Shown here: positions 50,146 through 57,454 of the stretch, piece after piece | Position numbering within the stretch: position 1 is the first letter of the stretch | How the letters are laid out: the number at the start of each line of letters is the position of its first letter | From: Phycisphaerales bacterium | GTDB taxonomy: Bacteria > Planctomycetota > Phycisphaerae > Phycisphaerales > SM1A02 | Length of the DNA: 57,454 nucleotides | Direction of reading: 5' to 3' | NCBI GenBank assembly: GCA_009691705.1 | Contig: SIAR01000013.1 | Span: forward strand, 1 to 57,454 | The notes under the pieces: generated by a model | Told to the model about the DNA's origin: nothing | Databases searched by the model: none | What the model saw: the letters and a program-made list of their open reading frames with translations, nothing else | Position numbers and translations under genes: made by a program

Positions 50146-50415
50146 TCACGCAGACTGCTGTCGCAACTCGTCGACCATTCGATCAATCGCAGCCGAGAGG
50201 CGCTCTTCGGTATCGAAGGTGCCATCCGCAATCATCCTCTTGATCTTGGCGATGCGATCTGCGCGCACATCAGGAAGAGAGCGCAGGTACGAAAGGTGCC
50301 GCGTATGTTCGTCGCTGTGATCGTCGCCATCGCTGATGCGGGTGCGCACATTCGAACAGGCATCGACAGAGATGGGCGCCGCGGATGGAATCGTGATATT
50401 CGTGACTTCAAGCAT
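50146..50415 (-). CDS. FlgM-like anti-sigma factor
   Basis: From the ATG at 50415, which has an AGGAG Shine-Dalgarno, this gives 89 residues. The C-terminal half reads DVRADRIAKIKRMIADGTFDTEERLSAAIDRMVDEL in pieces typical of FlgM (VRADRIAKIKRMIADGTF and LSAAIDRMVDEL). The N-terminal half is variable, as in FlgM. FlgM holds the flagellar sigma factor inactive. No flagellar gene is in the window, so this copy is unlinked. The reading extends to 50538 but has no support there. Confidence 0.75.
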   Translation of the reverse strand: MLEVTNITIPSAAPISVDACSNVRTRISDGDDHSDEHTRHLSYLRSLPDVRADRIAKIKRMIADGTFDTEERLSAAIDRMVDELRQQSA

Positions 50416-50574
50416 TGATGCAACTCCTAGGGCCGCTGCTTCAGTTCCATCTTCAGCAAAGGTCCGACGTCGATTGTGACATCCTTGTATTGAGTCCAAA
50501 CGTGGGCTCAAGGTACCTATCGTCGCATTGAATCCCAAGTCTTCAACAATTCAAATCTGGATCCGCAAGCGAGT

Positions 50575-50588
50575 TATGATCCCCGCCG
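50575..50588 (+). promoter_or_regulatory. putative -10 for the 50589 gene
   Basis: TATGAT at 50575-50580 lies 8 nt before the ATG. A TTCAAA 18 nt further upstream is a weak -35 candidate. Confidence 0.4.
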
Positions 50589-51677
50589 ATGTTCAGATCG
50601 CCCCTACATGTAGTTGCAAGTTTCGCTGGTGCGGTCGCGGTGTTTGTCGCCTTCGCCTGCACGTCGGACCCCCATAATTCAAAGAAAAACAAAGTTTCCA
50701 AAGGGAAGGCCGACCCTGAGGCGCTCTTTGCCGACGAAGCTGTCGACGACGCTGCTGGGGCAACTGCCAAAGGAACACCTAAGGCTGGCGCCAAACTTGC
50801 CACCACTCCCAAAGCCATCGGACCGGTTGCGAAGAAAAAATCTCCGAACTGGTCAGTTCCCGGATCTCCACCAACTGGCGCCGCACCCCTGCAAGTCGAA
50901 ACAGAGAGTGACGCTGTGGCGAATGAATCTGAAGCCGGCCAGGTGAGCAAGGTGGCCAACGTGGCCAAGGCAAGCGAGAGCGAATCAACCGATGCCGATC
51001 GACGGTGGAGCATCGTGTTGTTGAGTTTCACTGGCGAAGATAACGCGTTGCTCGCAGAAGCGGCGTGCGTGAATGTGCGCGGGCGCTATCCGAATCTCGC
51101 AAAATCATTTGTGCGTCAGAGATCGAGTGGATCGGTCGTCGTCATCGGTCGCTTTGCTGGACCAGGCGACCCAGCAGTAAAGCCAATGTTGAATGAGCTG
51201 CATTCCATAGTCGACGGCGCAACCCGCCCATTCGCCCGTGCCATGCTCGCGCGACTTGAGACCTCAAAGGAAAGCGCGATGGGAGCGTTCGATCTGCGAC
51301 GGGCGCGGCAGGCGAATCCAACGGCACGCGCTCTCTACTCAGTAGAGGTCGCGGTGTGGAGCGATTTTGGATCGAACGAGATTTCACTCGAAGACATTCG
51401 CAAGAATGCTGAGGCGCACACAAAGAAACTGCGGTCCCAAGGATTCACCGCCTTCTTTCATCACGACGACGATCGTCGCATGAGCATCGTGACGATTGGG
51501 TTGTTTGGTCCTGATGCATACAACGCGCAAACGATGCTCCATTCGAGTGAGGTCGATGCGATCAAGAAGAAGTTTCCGAAACTATTGGTGAACGGAGAAG
51601 AACTTCGCCGCCCAATCCGCAAGGGATCGCAAGAGACCGTCGCCGATGCCAGTTTGCTCATCGAGGTACCGCGTTGA
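50589..51677 (+). CDS. hypothetical exported protein
   Basis: The 362 residues begin with a signal peptide that may end in a lipobox-like VAFAC. A Lys/Ala/Pro-rich linker of about 110 residues follows. The C-terminal ~220 residues have two similar alpha-beta units (RRWSIVLLSFTGEDNALLAEAACVNV and ALYSVEVAVWSDFGSNEISLEDI start them), with aromatic and Val-rich strands as in SPOR-like folds. I do not recognise the family. TATGAT lies 8 nt before the ATG. The stop overlaps the holB TTG start, so it may be co-translated with replication genes. Confidence 0.65.
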   Translation: MFRSPLHVVASFAGAVAVFVAFACTSDPHNSKKNKVSKGKADPEALFADEAVDDAAGATAKGTPKAGAKLATTPKAIGPVAKKKSPNWSVPGSPPTGAAPLQVETESDAVANESEAGQVSKVANVAKASESESTDADRRWSIVLLSFTGEDNALLAEAACVNVRGRYPNLAKSFVRQRSSGSVVVIGRFAGPGDPAVKPMLNELHSIVDGATRPFARAMLARLETSKESAMGAFDLRRARQANPTARALYSVEVAVWSDFGSNEISLEDIRKNAEAHTKKLRSQGFTAFFHHDDDRRMSIVTIGLFGPDAYNAQTMLHSSEVDAIKKKFPKLLVNGEELRRPIRKGSQETVADASLLIEVPR

Positions 51678-52873
51678 CGCCTTCGAGTGCACCCAAAAGT
51701 GCGAAGGCGGTACGCGCACCCCGCGCCGACATTCCACCACAAAATGCTGGTGACTCGTTTGTCTCGGCGTTGGCCAGTTCAGCACTCGATAACGAATTGC
51801 TCGGACAAGATCGGGCAGTGCAAACACTCGCAAAAGCGCTGGGATCTGGCCACTTTCCACACGCGTGGATTTTTTACGGACCAGCAGGTACTGGCAAGTG
51901 CACCACGGCGATGCGCGTCGCGGGGGTGATTGCCGATCCACTTTCTGAGGATGCGCAGCGATTCGCCTGCGCTCCCAAGCGCGATACACACAGTGCCAAA
52001 CTGTTGCGGGCCGGAACGCATCCCGACGTGCGAGTCATTCGCGCCGAGCTCGCATCGTCGAGCGCCGACCGTGAACTGCGCGACCGCAAGCAACTCAACA
52101 TTCCAGTTGGATTGCTGCGAGAACACATGATCGGTGGTCTCGATAGTGGTGGAGGGCGACTCGATGCGCCGGTCTATCGATCGAGCGCTCTTGGCGGTGG
52201 GAAGGTGTTCATCATCGATGGAGCCGACGGACTCGAAGCCGATGGTCAGAATGTGCTGCTCAAGACACTCGAAGAACCGCCATTGGGCACGGTCATCATC
52301 CTTGTCACGAAGAGTTTGGATCGCCTCTTGCCAACGATTCGCAGTCGCTGTCAATCGGTTGCGTTCTTTCCGTTGGCCCCAGAGTTGATGGGTCGTTGGC
52401 TCGACAAGAATCTTGGCGAAGTGTCCGGCGCATCCCGCGCATTCGTTGAGTCGTTCGCTGCCGGATCGCCCGGTGCAGCGGTCACAGCCGTCGAACTTGG
52501 ATTGCAAGCCTGGCACGCTGAACTCGTCCCGATGATCGACCGACTTGCGCGCGGCAAGTGTCCGCTCGAGATGGCCCAGCGGATGCACGAACTCGCCAGT
52601 GAAGTTGCCGAAACAGCAATCAAACGCAACGAGAACGCGAGCAAAGAAGCCGCAAATCGCACCGCAATGGGCTTGCTCTTCGCGGTCATTGGCAGTGAAG
52701 TTGGACGGCGCCTGCATGCGAACGCCCGCAACCCGCAAGCGCTGGCATATTGGTCGAAAGTTCCGGCGCTTATCGCGGCTTCTGAGACCAACCTTAGGGC
52801 CAACGTCAACCAGAAACTCGCGCTGGCAGACTTCGTCGCGCAGTGGAGCGTGCTCGCGGATGCGACGGCGTGA
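51674..52873 (+). CDS. holB: DNA polymerase III delta'-type clamp-loader subunit
   Basis: This 399-residue protein starts at a TTG that overlaps the preceding stop (TTGA). LLGQDRAVQTLAKALGSGHFPHAWIFYGPAGTGKCTTAM carries the P-loop (GPAGTGKC). VFIIDGADGLEADGQNVLLKTLEEPP and LPTIRSRCQSVAFFPL are the delta' hallmarks. The four Cys of the usual zinc module are not present at that place. The delta' subunit helps open the sliding clamp for loading on DNA. The stop overlaps the CYTH gene start. Confidence 0.88.
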   Translation: MTPSSAPKSAKAVRAPRADIPPQNAGDSFVSALASSALDNELLGQDRAVQTLAKALGSGHFPHAWIFYGPAGTGKCTTAMRVAGVIADPLSEDAQRFACAPKRDTHSAKLLRAGTHPDVRVIRAELASSSADRELRDRKQLNIPVGLLREHMIGGLDSGGGRLDAPVYRSSALGGGKVFIIDGADGLEADGQNVLLKTLEEPPLGTVIILVTKSLDRLLPTIRSRCQSVAFFPLAPELMGRWLDKNLGEVSGASRAFVESFAAGSPGAAVTAVELGLQAWHAELVPMIDRLARGKCPLEMAQRMHELASEVAETAIKRNENASKEAANRTAMGLLFAVIGSEVGRRLHANARNPQALAYWSKVPALIAASETNLRANVNQKLALADFVAQWSVLADATA

Positions 52874-53370
52874 AAGACGCACTTGAGATCGAACGTGTCT
52901 GGCTGCTGCGCGGGTTACCACCCATGCCATCCCACCGCCAGACATTGCAACTCGATCAGGGATACCTCGTGGCGGATGATGGCACGGCGCAGGGTCGGGT
53001 GCGTCGAACGGTTTTTGCAAGCGGAGTGAACGAGTTTCACTTCAACATCAAGAGTGGGTCGGGGCTCATTCGCCACGAACGCGAGGAGTCAATGAGCGCC
53101 GCGGCGTTCGAGCAGGCATGGATGCGAACGGACGGGCGCCGACTTCGCAAGCTGCGCCACCGCGTTTGCGATGGCGATTTGACCTTCGAAATAGACCAGT
53201 TTCTCGATTTCGCGCTCGTGCTCGCCGAGGTCGAACTCCCGGCGGCTGACCACCGGGTCTTGCTGCCAACTTGGCTCGATGGATGGGTTTTGCGTGAGGT
53301 CACCGACGATGTTCGCTACAGAAACTTCAATCTCGCCGTGCATGGCGCACCTGCGCCGACGGGCGGTTAG
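52870..53370 (+). CDS. CYTH domain protein
   Basis: From the GTG at 52870, which overlaps the holB stop (GTGA), this gives 166 residues. The CYTH entry motif reads EIERVWLL, where most members have EIERKWLL, so the conserved Lys is replaced by Val. Later strands (GYLVADDGTAQGRVRRT, EFHFNIKSGSG, LTFEIDQFLDFALVLAEVEL) match the triphosphate tunnel fold. CYTH enzymes act on triphosphates or adenylate. The loss of the Lys puts activity in question. Neighbours are holB and atpC. Confidence 0.82.
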   Translation: MKDALEIERVWLLRGLPPMPSHRQTLQLDQGYLVADDGTAQGRVRRTVFASGVNEFHFNIKSGSGLIRHEREESMSAAAFEQAWMRTDGRRLRKLRHRVCDGDLTFEIDQFLDFALVLAEVELPAADHRVLLPTWLDGWVLREVTDDVRYRNFNLAVHGAPAPTGG

Positions 53371-53391
53371 TATCAGGATTGGACAATTGCC

Positions 53392-53805
53392 ATGACTACT
53401 TTTCACTGCAGAATCGTGACTCCCGCTGACTCCGTGCTTGACACCGAAGTCACGTACGTGAGTTTCCAATCGTTCGACGGTCAACAAGGCGTGATGCGCG
53501 GCGCTTCGCCGTTTCTTGCCAAACTTGGCGGCGGAGTCTGCCGCGTCGATACAGAAACAGGCAGCACGCAGTACGTTCTCAACGGCGGGTTTGCGCAGAT
53601 GAATCACAACACGCTCATCCTCTTGGCGGATGGCGCCGAACTTGCTTCGTCCATCGATCCAGAGAATTCCCAGAAGCAGGTCACAAACGCTGATGCAAAG
53701 GTCCACGCCGTAAGCGCCTCACCGCACACACTCGCACAACGCGAAGTGATCGAAAACGAACAATCACTCGCGCGCGCCCGTCTCGCGGCGTCGCGCCGGC
53801 GCTAA
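53392..53805 (+). CDS. atpC: F1-type ATP synthase epsilon subunit
   Basis: The 137 residues match AtpC: TFHCRIVTPADSVLDTEVTYV, GVMRGASPFLAKLGGGVCRV, LNGGFAQMNHNTLILLADGAE and a C-terminal helical pair (AQREVIENEQSLARARLAA). The subunit links the F1 head to the rotor and can inhibit it. No other atp gene is in the window, so this one is separated from the usual atpHAGDC cluster. It is followed after 2 bp by scpB on the same strand. Confidence 0.9.
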   Translation: MTTFHCRIVTPADSVLDTEVTYVSFQSFDGQQGVMRGASPFLAKLGGGVCRVDTETGSTQYVLNGGFAQMNHNTLILLADGAELASSIDPENSQKQVTNADAKVHAVSASPHTLAQREVIENEQSLARARLAASRRR

Positions 53806-53807
53806 TC

Positions 53808-54380
53808 ATGTCGGCAACGCCATCCGCCGAACTTCAAGAGATTCCCTGCGCCGATCAACCGCTCGCACGCCGCGTCGAAGCACTCTTGTTTGCCGCAGAC
53901 CGTCCACTCTCAGATGGACGAATTGTCGAGCTGCTCGGATTCGCTGGCAAGAGCAAGGCAGCCGCGCAGATTCGCGATGCGGTCGACGAACTCAATGCGG
54001 CATATCTCGCAGCGGGATGCGCCTTCAAGATCGAACAAGTTGCTGGTGGACGACAAGTGCTCACGCTCGCAACATTTGCGACAGTCGTTGCGCGACTGCG
54101 AGGGGAGAAGCAGCAGACGCGCCTGACGCAACCCGCAATAGAGACGCTCGCCGTGGTTGCCTATCGGCAACCCATCCAACGTGCAGAGATAGAAGCAATT
54201 CGCGGCGTCGCCTGCGGAGAAGTCTTGCGCGGATTGTTGGAGCGCCGACTAGTGCGCATCGTTGGTCGCGCAGAAGAACTTGGACGCCCAATGCTTTATG
54301 GAACAACGGGTGAGTTTCTAAAAGTGTTTGGACTCGCCGGACTCGGCGACCTTCCGCAGTCAAAAGAACTGCGCGTCTGA
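53808..54380 (+). CDS. scpB: segregation and condensation protein B
   Basis: This 190-residue protein has two winged-helix domains. The first runs from VEALLFAADRPLSDGRIVELLGF, the ScpB start, to the second with LTQPAIETLAVVAYRQPIQRAEIEAIRGVA and VLRGLLERRLVRIVGRAEELGRPMLYGTTGEFLKVFGL, where the family hallmarks lie. ScpB binds ScpA and the SMC heads to help chromosome segregation. No scpA or smc is in the window. It is tightly spaced after atpC. Confidence 0.93.
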   Translation: MSATPSAELQEIPCADQPLARRVEALLFAADRPLSDGRIVELLGFAGKSKAAAQIRDAVDELNAAYLAAGCAFKIEQVAGGRQVLTLATFATVVARLRGEKQQTRLTQPAIETLAVVAYRQPIQRAEIEAIRGVACGEVLRGLLERRLVRIVGRAEELGRPMLYGTTGEFLKVFGLAGLGDLPQSKELRV

Positions 54381-54382
54381 GG

Positions 54383-54415
54383 CTTGAAACCCGCTTGAAT
54401 CCCGCATGAAACCCA
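54383..54415. repeat. three 11-bp imperfect tandem repeats
   Basis: CTTGAAACCCG, CTTGAATCCCG and CATGAAACCCA follow without gaps, directly after the scpB stop and before the end of the convergent PEP-CTERM-like gene. It may be a slippage remnant; no function is evident. Confidence 0.7.
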
Positions 54416-54424
54416 GCGGTGCGT

Positions 54425-55147
54425 TCAGCGCCGGCGTCGCGAACCAAACAGCGGAGTCAACGCAAGAATCGCGATCGATGCTGGACCAGGAATGGTTTGG
54501 AACGAGAAAGCACTCGTGAAACTCGCCTCGCCACCAGCCGAGATGCGAAGTGAAAAGCGAATCGCTGTTTGCGAACCAATCGAGTTGCTAACCGCGATGT
54601 TCGCGAAGTTGAAATTGCCCAAAGAGATGATCTGAAATGGGGCAGCGAAGAAGAGCGCATTCGGAAGTTGGCTGTTGACGGTCGATCCATCAATCAGTGC
54701 GCTCCAGAGTGGACCACTGCTCGTCACTTGTCCTAGCGATCCCGAGCCGTTTACGAACTGTCCGCCGATCGATCCACTTGCCAGGGTTTGATTACCAGCC
54801 GCAGTGCCGTTCATCGCGGCAGTGAAGACGAAGTCTTGCGCTGCACCGGTGTTGTTGCGGATGACGATGTTGGCGTTCATGAATCCAGTATTGGTTGATG
54901 GATTCCAACCCCACACATTGTTCGCCCACGTGACAGAGGCCGTAGATCCTGCGGTCACCCATCCGCCAGAGTTCATCCAGGCGGTTGGCGAGAGGTCTAC
55001 GGTTGTGTTCGTCTGCGATCCACTGCCGGCCGACGAGCTCACGGAGTAAACGCATCCAGACGAAGTGAATCCGGCGAATGAGGCGCTCGTCAGCAAGGCC
55101 GTTGTGCCGGTGAAAATGACAGCGAAGTTCTTGATATTTACCTTCAT
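54425..55147 (-). CDS. exosortase-sorted (PEP-CTERM-like) secreted protein 1
   Basis: From the ATG at 55147 this gives 240 residues. A signal peptide (about 1-26) leads into a Ser/Thr/Asn/Gly-rich, beta-type body. The C-terminus has a PGP motif, a short hydrophobic helix (ASIAILALTPLFG) and Arg residues (SRRRR), the layout of PEP-CTERM sorting tails, although PGP replaces PEP. An exosortase would cut there; none is in the window. The Shine-Dalgarno GGAAAAGGG matches that of the second copy. The body is related in layout to the next gene. Confidence 0.85.
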   Translation of the reverse strand: MKVNIKNFAVIFTGTTALLTSASFAGFTSSGCVYSVSSSAGSGSQTNTTVDLSPTAWMNSGGWVTAGSTASVTWANNVWGWNPSTNTGFMNANIVIRNNTGAAQDFVFTAAMNGTAAGNQTLASGSIGGQFVNGSGSLGQVTSSGPLWSALIDGSTVNSQLPNALFFAAPFQIISLGNFNFANIAVSNSIGSQTAIRFSLRISAGGEASFTSAFSFQTIPGPASIAILALTPLFGSRRRR

Positions 55148-55282
55148 GTTCAACCCTTTTCCTTCGATGTGAAGCGCGAAAATAGTGACAAAAATCACGT
55201 CTCCGTCATGGCCTCGAACGATCCATCCACTAATCCATCCTGAACAAACAACTTATTTTCCTACGCAACGAGTCAGAGGCAA

Positions 55283-56014
55283 TCAGCGCATGCGGCGCCG
55301 ACCGCTTCTTGTAAAGGCACCCGCGAAGAAGCCGAGCGCCATCACACCAGGTGCTGGCACATTCGCAACAAAGATGCTCGAGAACGACACAGAATCGCCG
55401 GCGCTCAGTGTGAACGCGTAGCGAATTCCAATTGTGTTATTGATCGCGGGGCCAGCTATCGCCGTTGGCTGGCCAAATGAACCGCCACTGAATGAGGTCG
55501 TGCCATACTGGTTTGAAACCGCGTGGCTCGCGTTACTCATGAGCGACCGCACGAACACATCGTCGGCAAGGGCGGTGTAAACAGCGCCGCCCGCGGTTGA
55601 TGTGAGAAGCGCCCCACCCGAACCATTACTGTCGGTGAGCGATCCTGAGACTTGCCCCGAGACGAGGCTGCCAGACATAGGCGGGGTGATGCCAAGGGAG
55701 AAATCAACGATGTATGACCGCTCAATCAGGCTTTCGTTGGTGATCGAGAGTGATCCGGTGATAAATGGATCGGGGTCAACGAGATAGGCCCAATTCATCG
55801 ATGTGCCCGTCATTGCCGAACACGATCCCTGAAAGAACCACTCTGTTGGCGAGACGTTGGTCGTTGACCCGAAATCGCCAGCACTCCCGTTAATCGTCGA
55901 CCCGGCGGAGTGCAACGAGAATCCGAAGGTTGGTGGGATGAGGGTTGCGTGTGCACCTACAGCCGTGACGGCGAGCGACAACGATGCAACGGCAGCAATG
56001 GACCTATTTTTCAT
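55283..56014 (-). CDS. exosortase-sorted (PEP-CTERM-like) secreted protein 2
   Basis: The 243 residues have a signal peptide ending near AHA (about 1-23), a Ser/Gly/Thr-rich body and a sorting tail VPAPG, a hydrophobic helix and GRRRMR. It resembles protein 1 in length, in the stretch before the tail (IRYAFTLSAGDSVSFSSIF against IRFSLRISAGGEASFTSAF) and in the Shine-Dalgarno (GGAAAAGGG). A small hairpin (CGAGTT/AACTCG, 56029-56044) stands just before it. The pair is probably a tandem duplication that has diverged. Confidence 0.85.
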   Translation of the reverse strand: MKNRSIAAVASLSLAVTAVGAHATLIPPTFGFSLHSAGSTINGSAGDFGSTTNVSPTEWFFQGSCSAMTGTSMNWAYLVDPDPFITGSLSITNESLIERSYIVDFSLGITPPMSGSLVSGQVSGSLTDSNGSGGALLTSTAGGAVYTALADDVFVRSLMSNASHAVSNQYGTTSFSGGSFGQPTAIAGPAINNTIGIRYAFTLSAGDSVSFSSIFVANVPAPGVMALGFFAGAFTRSGRRRMR

Positions 56015-56028
56015 TCCCTTTTCCTTCT

Positions 56029-56044
56029 CGAGTTTCCCAACTCG
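56029..56044 (-). promoter_or_regulatory. leader hairpin before the Shine-Dalgarno of PEP-CTERM protein 2
   Basis: On the minus strand CGAGTT-GGGA-AACTCG forms a 6-bp hairpin with a GGGA loop. It is followed directly by AGAAGGAAAAGGGA and the ATG. It may stabilise the mRNA or tune translation. Confidence 0.35.
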
Positions 56045-56180
56045 TTTCCCATTTCCGATCGATGCGCAAATAACAATCGCACCGTCGACATTGAACCGCC
56101 CAAGTTCACATCGACACTGTCAAAGTACAAGCACCAGCATTAAAAGCAAAAGAAGCCCCAGATTTTTTGCATTCAACCTC

Positions 56181-57218
56181 TCATGCGCGGCTTGAGCATG
56201 GAATGGCGCCCGACTCTCTCTCGATCCAGATGTCGACCGCGTCAACCATTTCCTGAAGAGAAATTGCGGTTCTAATCGCCTCTTTGAGCGGTTTTATCGG
56301 TCCCATCGTCTTGCTGTACCAAGCAATTCTCGACCGCATCGTGTGCAGGGCGTGTCGCTCGCTCGACGCGTACTGCTTGAGCAGGTCGAGATGCCTTGCG
56401 ATCATTTGGCACTTATAGAGGAGGGTCGGCGCGAAGAGGCGCGAGGTATCGGGAGATTCACCCATCCTGATGAGCTCGAGCGCTTGGCGAAAGAGCCACG
56501 GTGTGCGCAATGCGCCACGCCCGATCATCACGCCGGCGCATCCAGTCTTCGCCATCATTTCGGTGACGTGGTGTGGCTCGGTGACATCGCCGTTGCCAAT
56601 CACTGGGATAGATGAAACCGCAGCGACCACTTCGCCGATGCGATCCCAATCTGCCTGGCCCGAAAAGAATTGCACAGTCCAGCGTCCATGCACAGTGATG
56701 GCCTGAATGCCAATCGAAGCAAGATCGCGCGCGAGCGTTGGCGCAACGAAATGTTCTCGGTCCCAACCGAGGCGCATCTTTGCGGTGACGGGAACTCGCG
56801 CGCCGCTGTGTTTGTGCACCGCATTGACGATGCGCTCTGTCAGTCGCTGGGTCGAGGCGCAGTCGCGCAACAGCAGCGATCCGCCGTGTTTCTTCGCGAC
56901 TTTGTCGACGGGGCATCCCATATTGATGTCGATGAGCTTTGCTCCGTGATCGATCGCCCAACACGCCGCCTCGGGAAGTGGGTCATCTGAGTTTCCATAG
57001 AGTTGCATTCCGCACGGTGTGTCGTGTTCGTTTGTTTCGGCGAGCTCTAGCGTTCGAGGTGATTCATTCAAGATCGCTCGCGAGTTCAGAAGGTCGGTAG
57101 ACGCGAGTCCAACGCCGCCTTGTTCACGGCAGAGAATGCGAAAAGGAAGGTCGCAGTGACCCGCGATGGGGGCGAGTAGGAGCGGCGAGTCGAGAGTGAG
57201 TGGACCGATCTGCAGCAT
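56181..57218 (-). CDS. tRNA-dihydrouridine synthase
   Basis: From the ATG at 57218 this gives 345 residues, the usual Dus length. [16 protein letters not shown] begins the FMN barrel. [21 protein letters not shown] holds the catalytic Cys. [23 protein letters not shown] and GVMIGRGAL are further Dus motifs, and a C-terminal helical domain follows. The enzyme reduces uridine in tRNA with NADPH. The Dus subgroup cannot be fixed by eye. The reading continues to 57368 but the family starts at [17 protein letters not shown]. Confidence 0.94.
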   Translation of the reverse strand: MLQIGPLTLDSPLLLAPIAGHCDLPFRILCREQGGVGLASTDLLNSRAILNESPRTLELAETNEHDTPCGMQLYGNSDDPLPEAACWAIDHGAKLIDINMGCPVDKVAKKHGGSLLLRDCASTQRLTERIVNAVHKHSGARVPVTAKMRLGWDREHFVAPTLARDLASIGIQAITVHGRWTVQFFSGQADWDRIGEVVAAVSSIPVIGNGDVTEPHHVTEMMAKTGCAGVMIGRGALRTPWLFRQALELIRMGESPDTSRLFAPTLLYKCQMIARHLDLLKQYASSERHALHTMRSRIAWYSKTMGPIKPLKEAIRTAISLQEMVDAVDIWIERESGAIPCSSRA

Positions 57219-57238
57219 TAGGAGTGACCATTGTGGCG

Positions 57239-57251
57239 TAGAGTGCGCCCA
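57239..57251 (+). promoter_or_regulatory. putative -10 before the interrupted lipoprotein start
   Basis: TAGAGT (57239-57244) lies 7 nt before the GTG at 57252. That GTG is in frame with the lipoprotein gene at 57285 but is followed three codons later by a TAA. Confidence 0.35.
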
Positions 57252-57284
57252 GTGAAGCAATAAATTCAACCGATTTTCTTCGCC

Positions 57285-57454
57285 ATGTTTGGAGCAGTTC
57301 TTGCGCTGACAGGATGCACAAACGAGTTTCTCACGAGTTACATAGGCGAGTGCTTCGAGCCAACCCACGCAGCGATTCTCGTCACGAGCAGACCAACCAA
57401 CAGCGGACTCATCGGAACATCAAACTTCGTGAGCGCTGGCAGCTTTGGATCGCC
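57285..57454 (+). CDS. lipoprotein, 5' part only, with an in-frame stop in its leader
   Basis: Fifty-six codons are visible from the ATG at 57285. The start reads [15 protein letters not shown] with a lipobox LTGC, but eleven residues are too few for a lipoprotein signal. In the same frame upstream a GTG at 57252 would give MKQ, then TAA, then [18 protein letters not shown], which would be a perfect signal peptide without the TAA. So the gene may carry a nonsense change, start at an ATT or use reinitiation. The rest ([33 protein letters not shown], in pieces) shows no known family. It is cut by the right edge. Confidence 0.55.
   Translation, partial: MFGAVLALTGCTNEFLTSYIGECFEPTHAAILVTSRPTNSGLIGTSNFVSAGSFGS

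Noticed and set aside
1-57454. tRNA genes, rRNA, insertion sequences or prophage
   Set aside because: I found no matching cloverleaf sequence, rRNA stretch, transposase, integrase or terminal inverted repeats; intergenic gaps are mostly too short.

Overview
The window reads as ordinary chromosome of a Gram-negative bacterium, most likely a planctomycete, perhaps Phycisphaerae-like. The basis is the gene mix rather than any marker gene: a moxR-DUF58-BatA-VWA-DUF4175-like-prenyltransferase-repeat operon, two exosortase-type (PEP-CTERM-like) secreted proteins, many lipoproteins, a ThuA-like protein, large tandem amidohydrolases and many GTG/TTG starts. I see no rRNA, tRNA, CRISPR array, transposase, integrase or phage gene. 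The taxonomic call is inference.

Layout. Positions 1-6342 (minus) hold a five-gene operon: aldehyde dehydrogenase, a catalytically incomplete aldehyde dehydrogenase, a TolC-type lipoprotein, an HlyD-type adaptor and a ThuA-like protein cut by the left edge. Positions 6422-8487 hold a glucokinase-like ROK protein coupled to an OprB-type porin. Then come lgt (minus), trpD, mscS and comEC (plus). Positions 14050-27057 (minus) form a 13 kb operon: moxR, DUF58, BatA-like, VWA, a 1417-residue DUF4175-like protein, a prenyltransferase-repeat protein and an NPCBM-like protein. A 448 bp gene-free stretch with a 72-nt G-free tract separates it from dnaA. Positions 28923-33632 hold a metallo-beta-lactamase protein, an HPt protein, a REC-GGDEF diguanylate cyclase, recO, an active M16 peptidase and a PilZ protein. 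Positions 33778-41265 hold lipA, a lipoprotein, M48 peptidase plus LemA, a DEAD-box helicase and small membrane proteins. Positions 41336-44138 hold a seven-iron-type ferredoxin, an 18-codon Lys/Ala peptide gene, dapB and a catalytically dead M16 homologue. Positions 44170-50415 hold lipoproteins, two coupled amidohydrolases and an FlgM-like protein. Positions 50589-54380 hold a lipoprotein-like gene, holB, a CYTH protein, atpC and scpB. The right end holds two PEP-CTERM-like proteins, a dihydrouridine synthase and a truncated lipoprotein gene.

Three signals stand out. (1) At 41643-41824 (minus) a stand-alone ORF for MAKKKAAKKAAKKAKKSR has a Shine-Dalgarno, a downstream hairpin with perfect 13-bp arms, and upstream two perfect interleaved inverted repeats (10 bp and 8 bp) that give an H-type pseudoknot ending one base before the Shine-Dalgarno. 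It lies divergent to dapB, a lysine biosynthesis gene. (2) Many genes lack a Shine-Dalgarno and have a TANNNT hexamer 6-9 nt before the start codon, which suggests leaderless transcripts; in three places the hexamer begins with the stop codon of the gene before. (3) Strand composition appears to switch near 27.3 kb, beside dnaA, independently of gene direction.

Most enzyme assignments are secure from motifs. Small hypothetical proteins, promoters and RNA structures are read by eye and have not been tested computationally.
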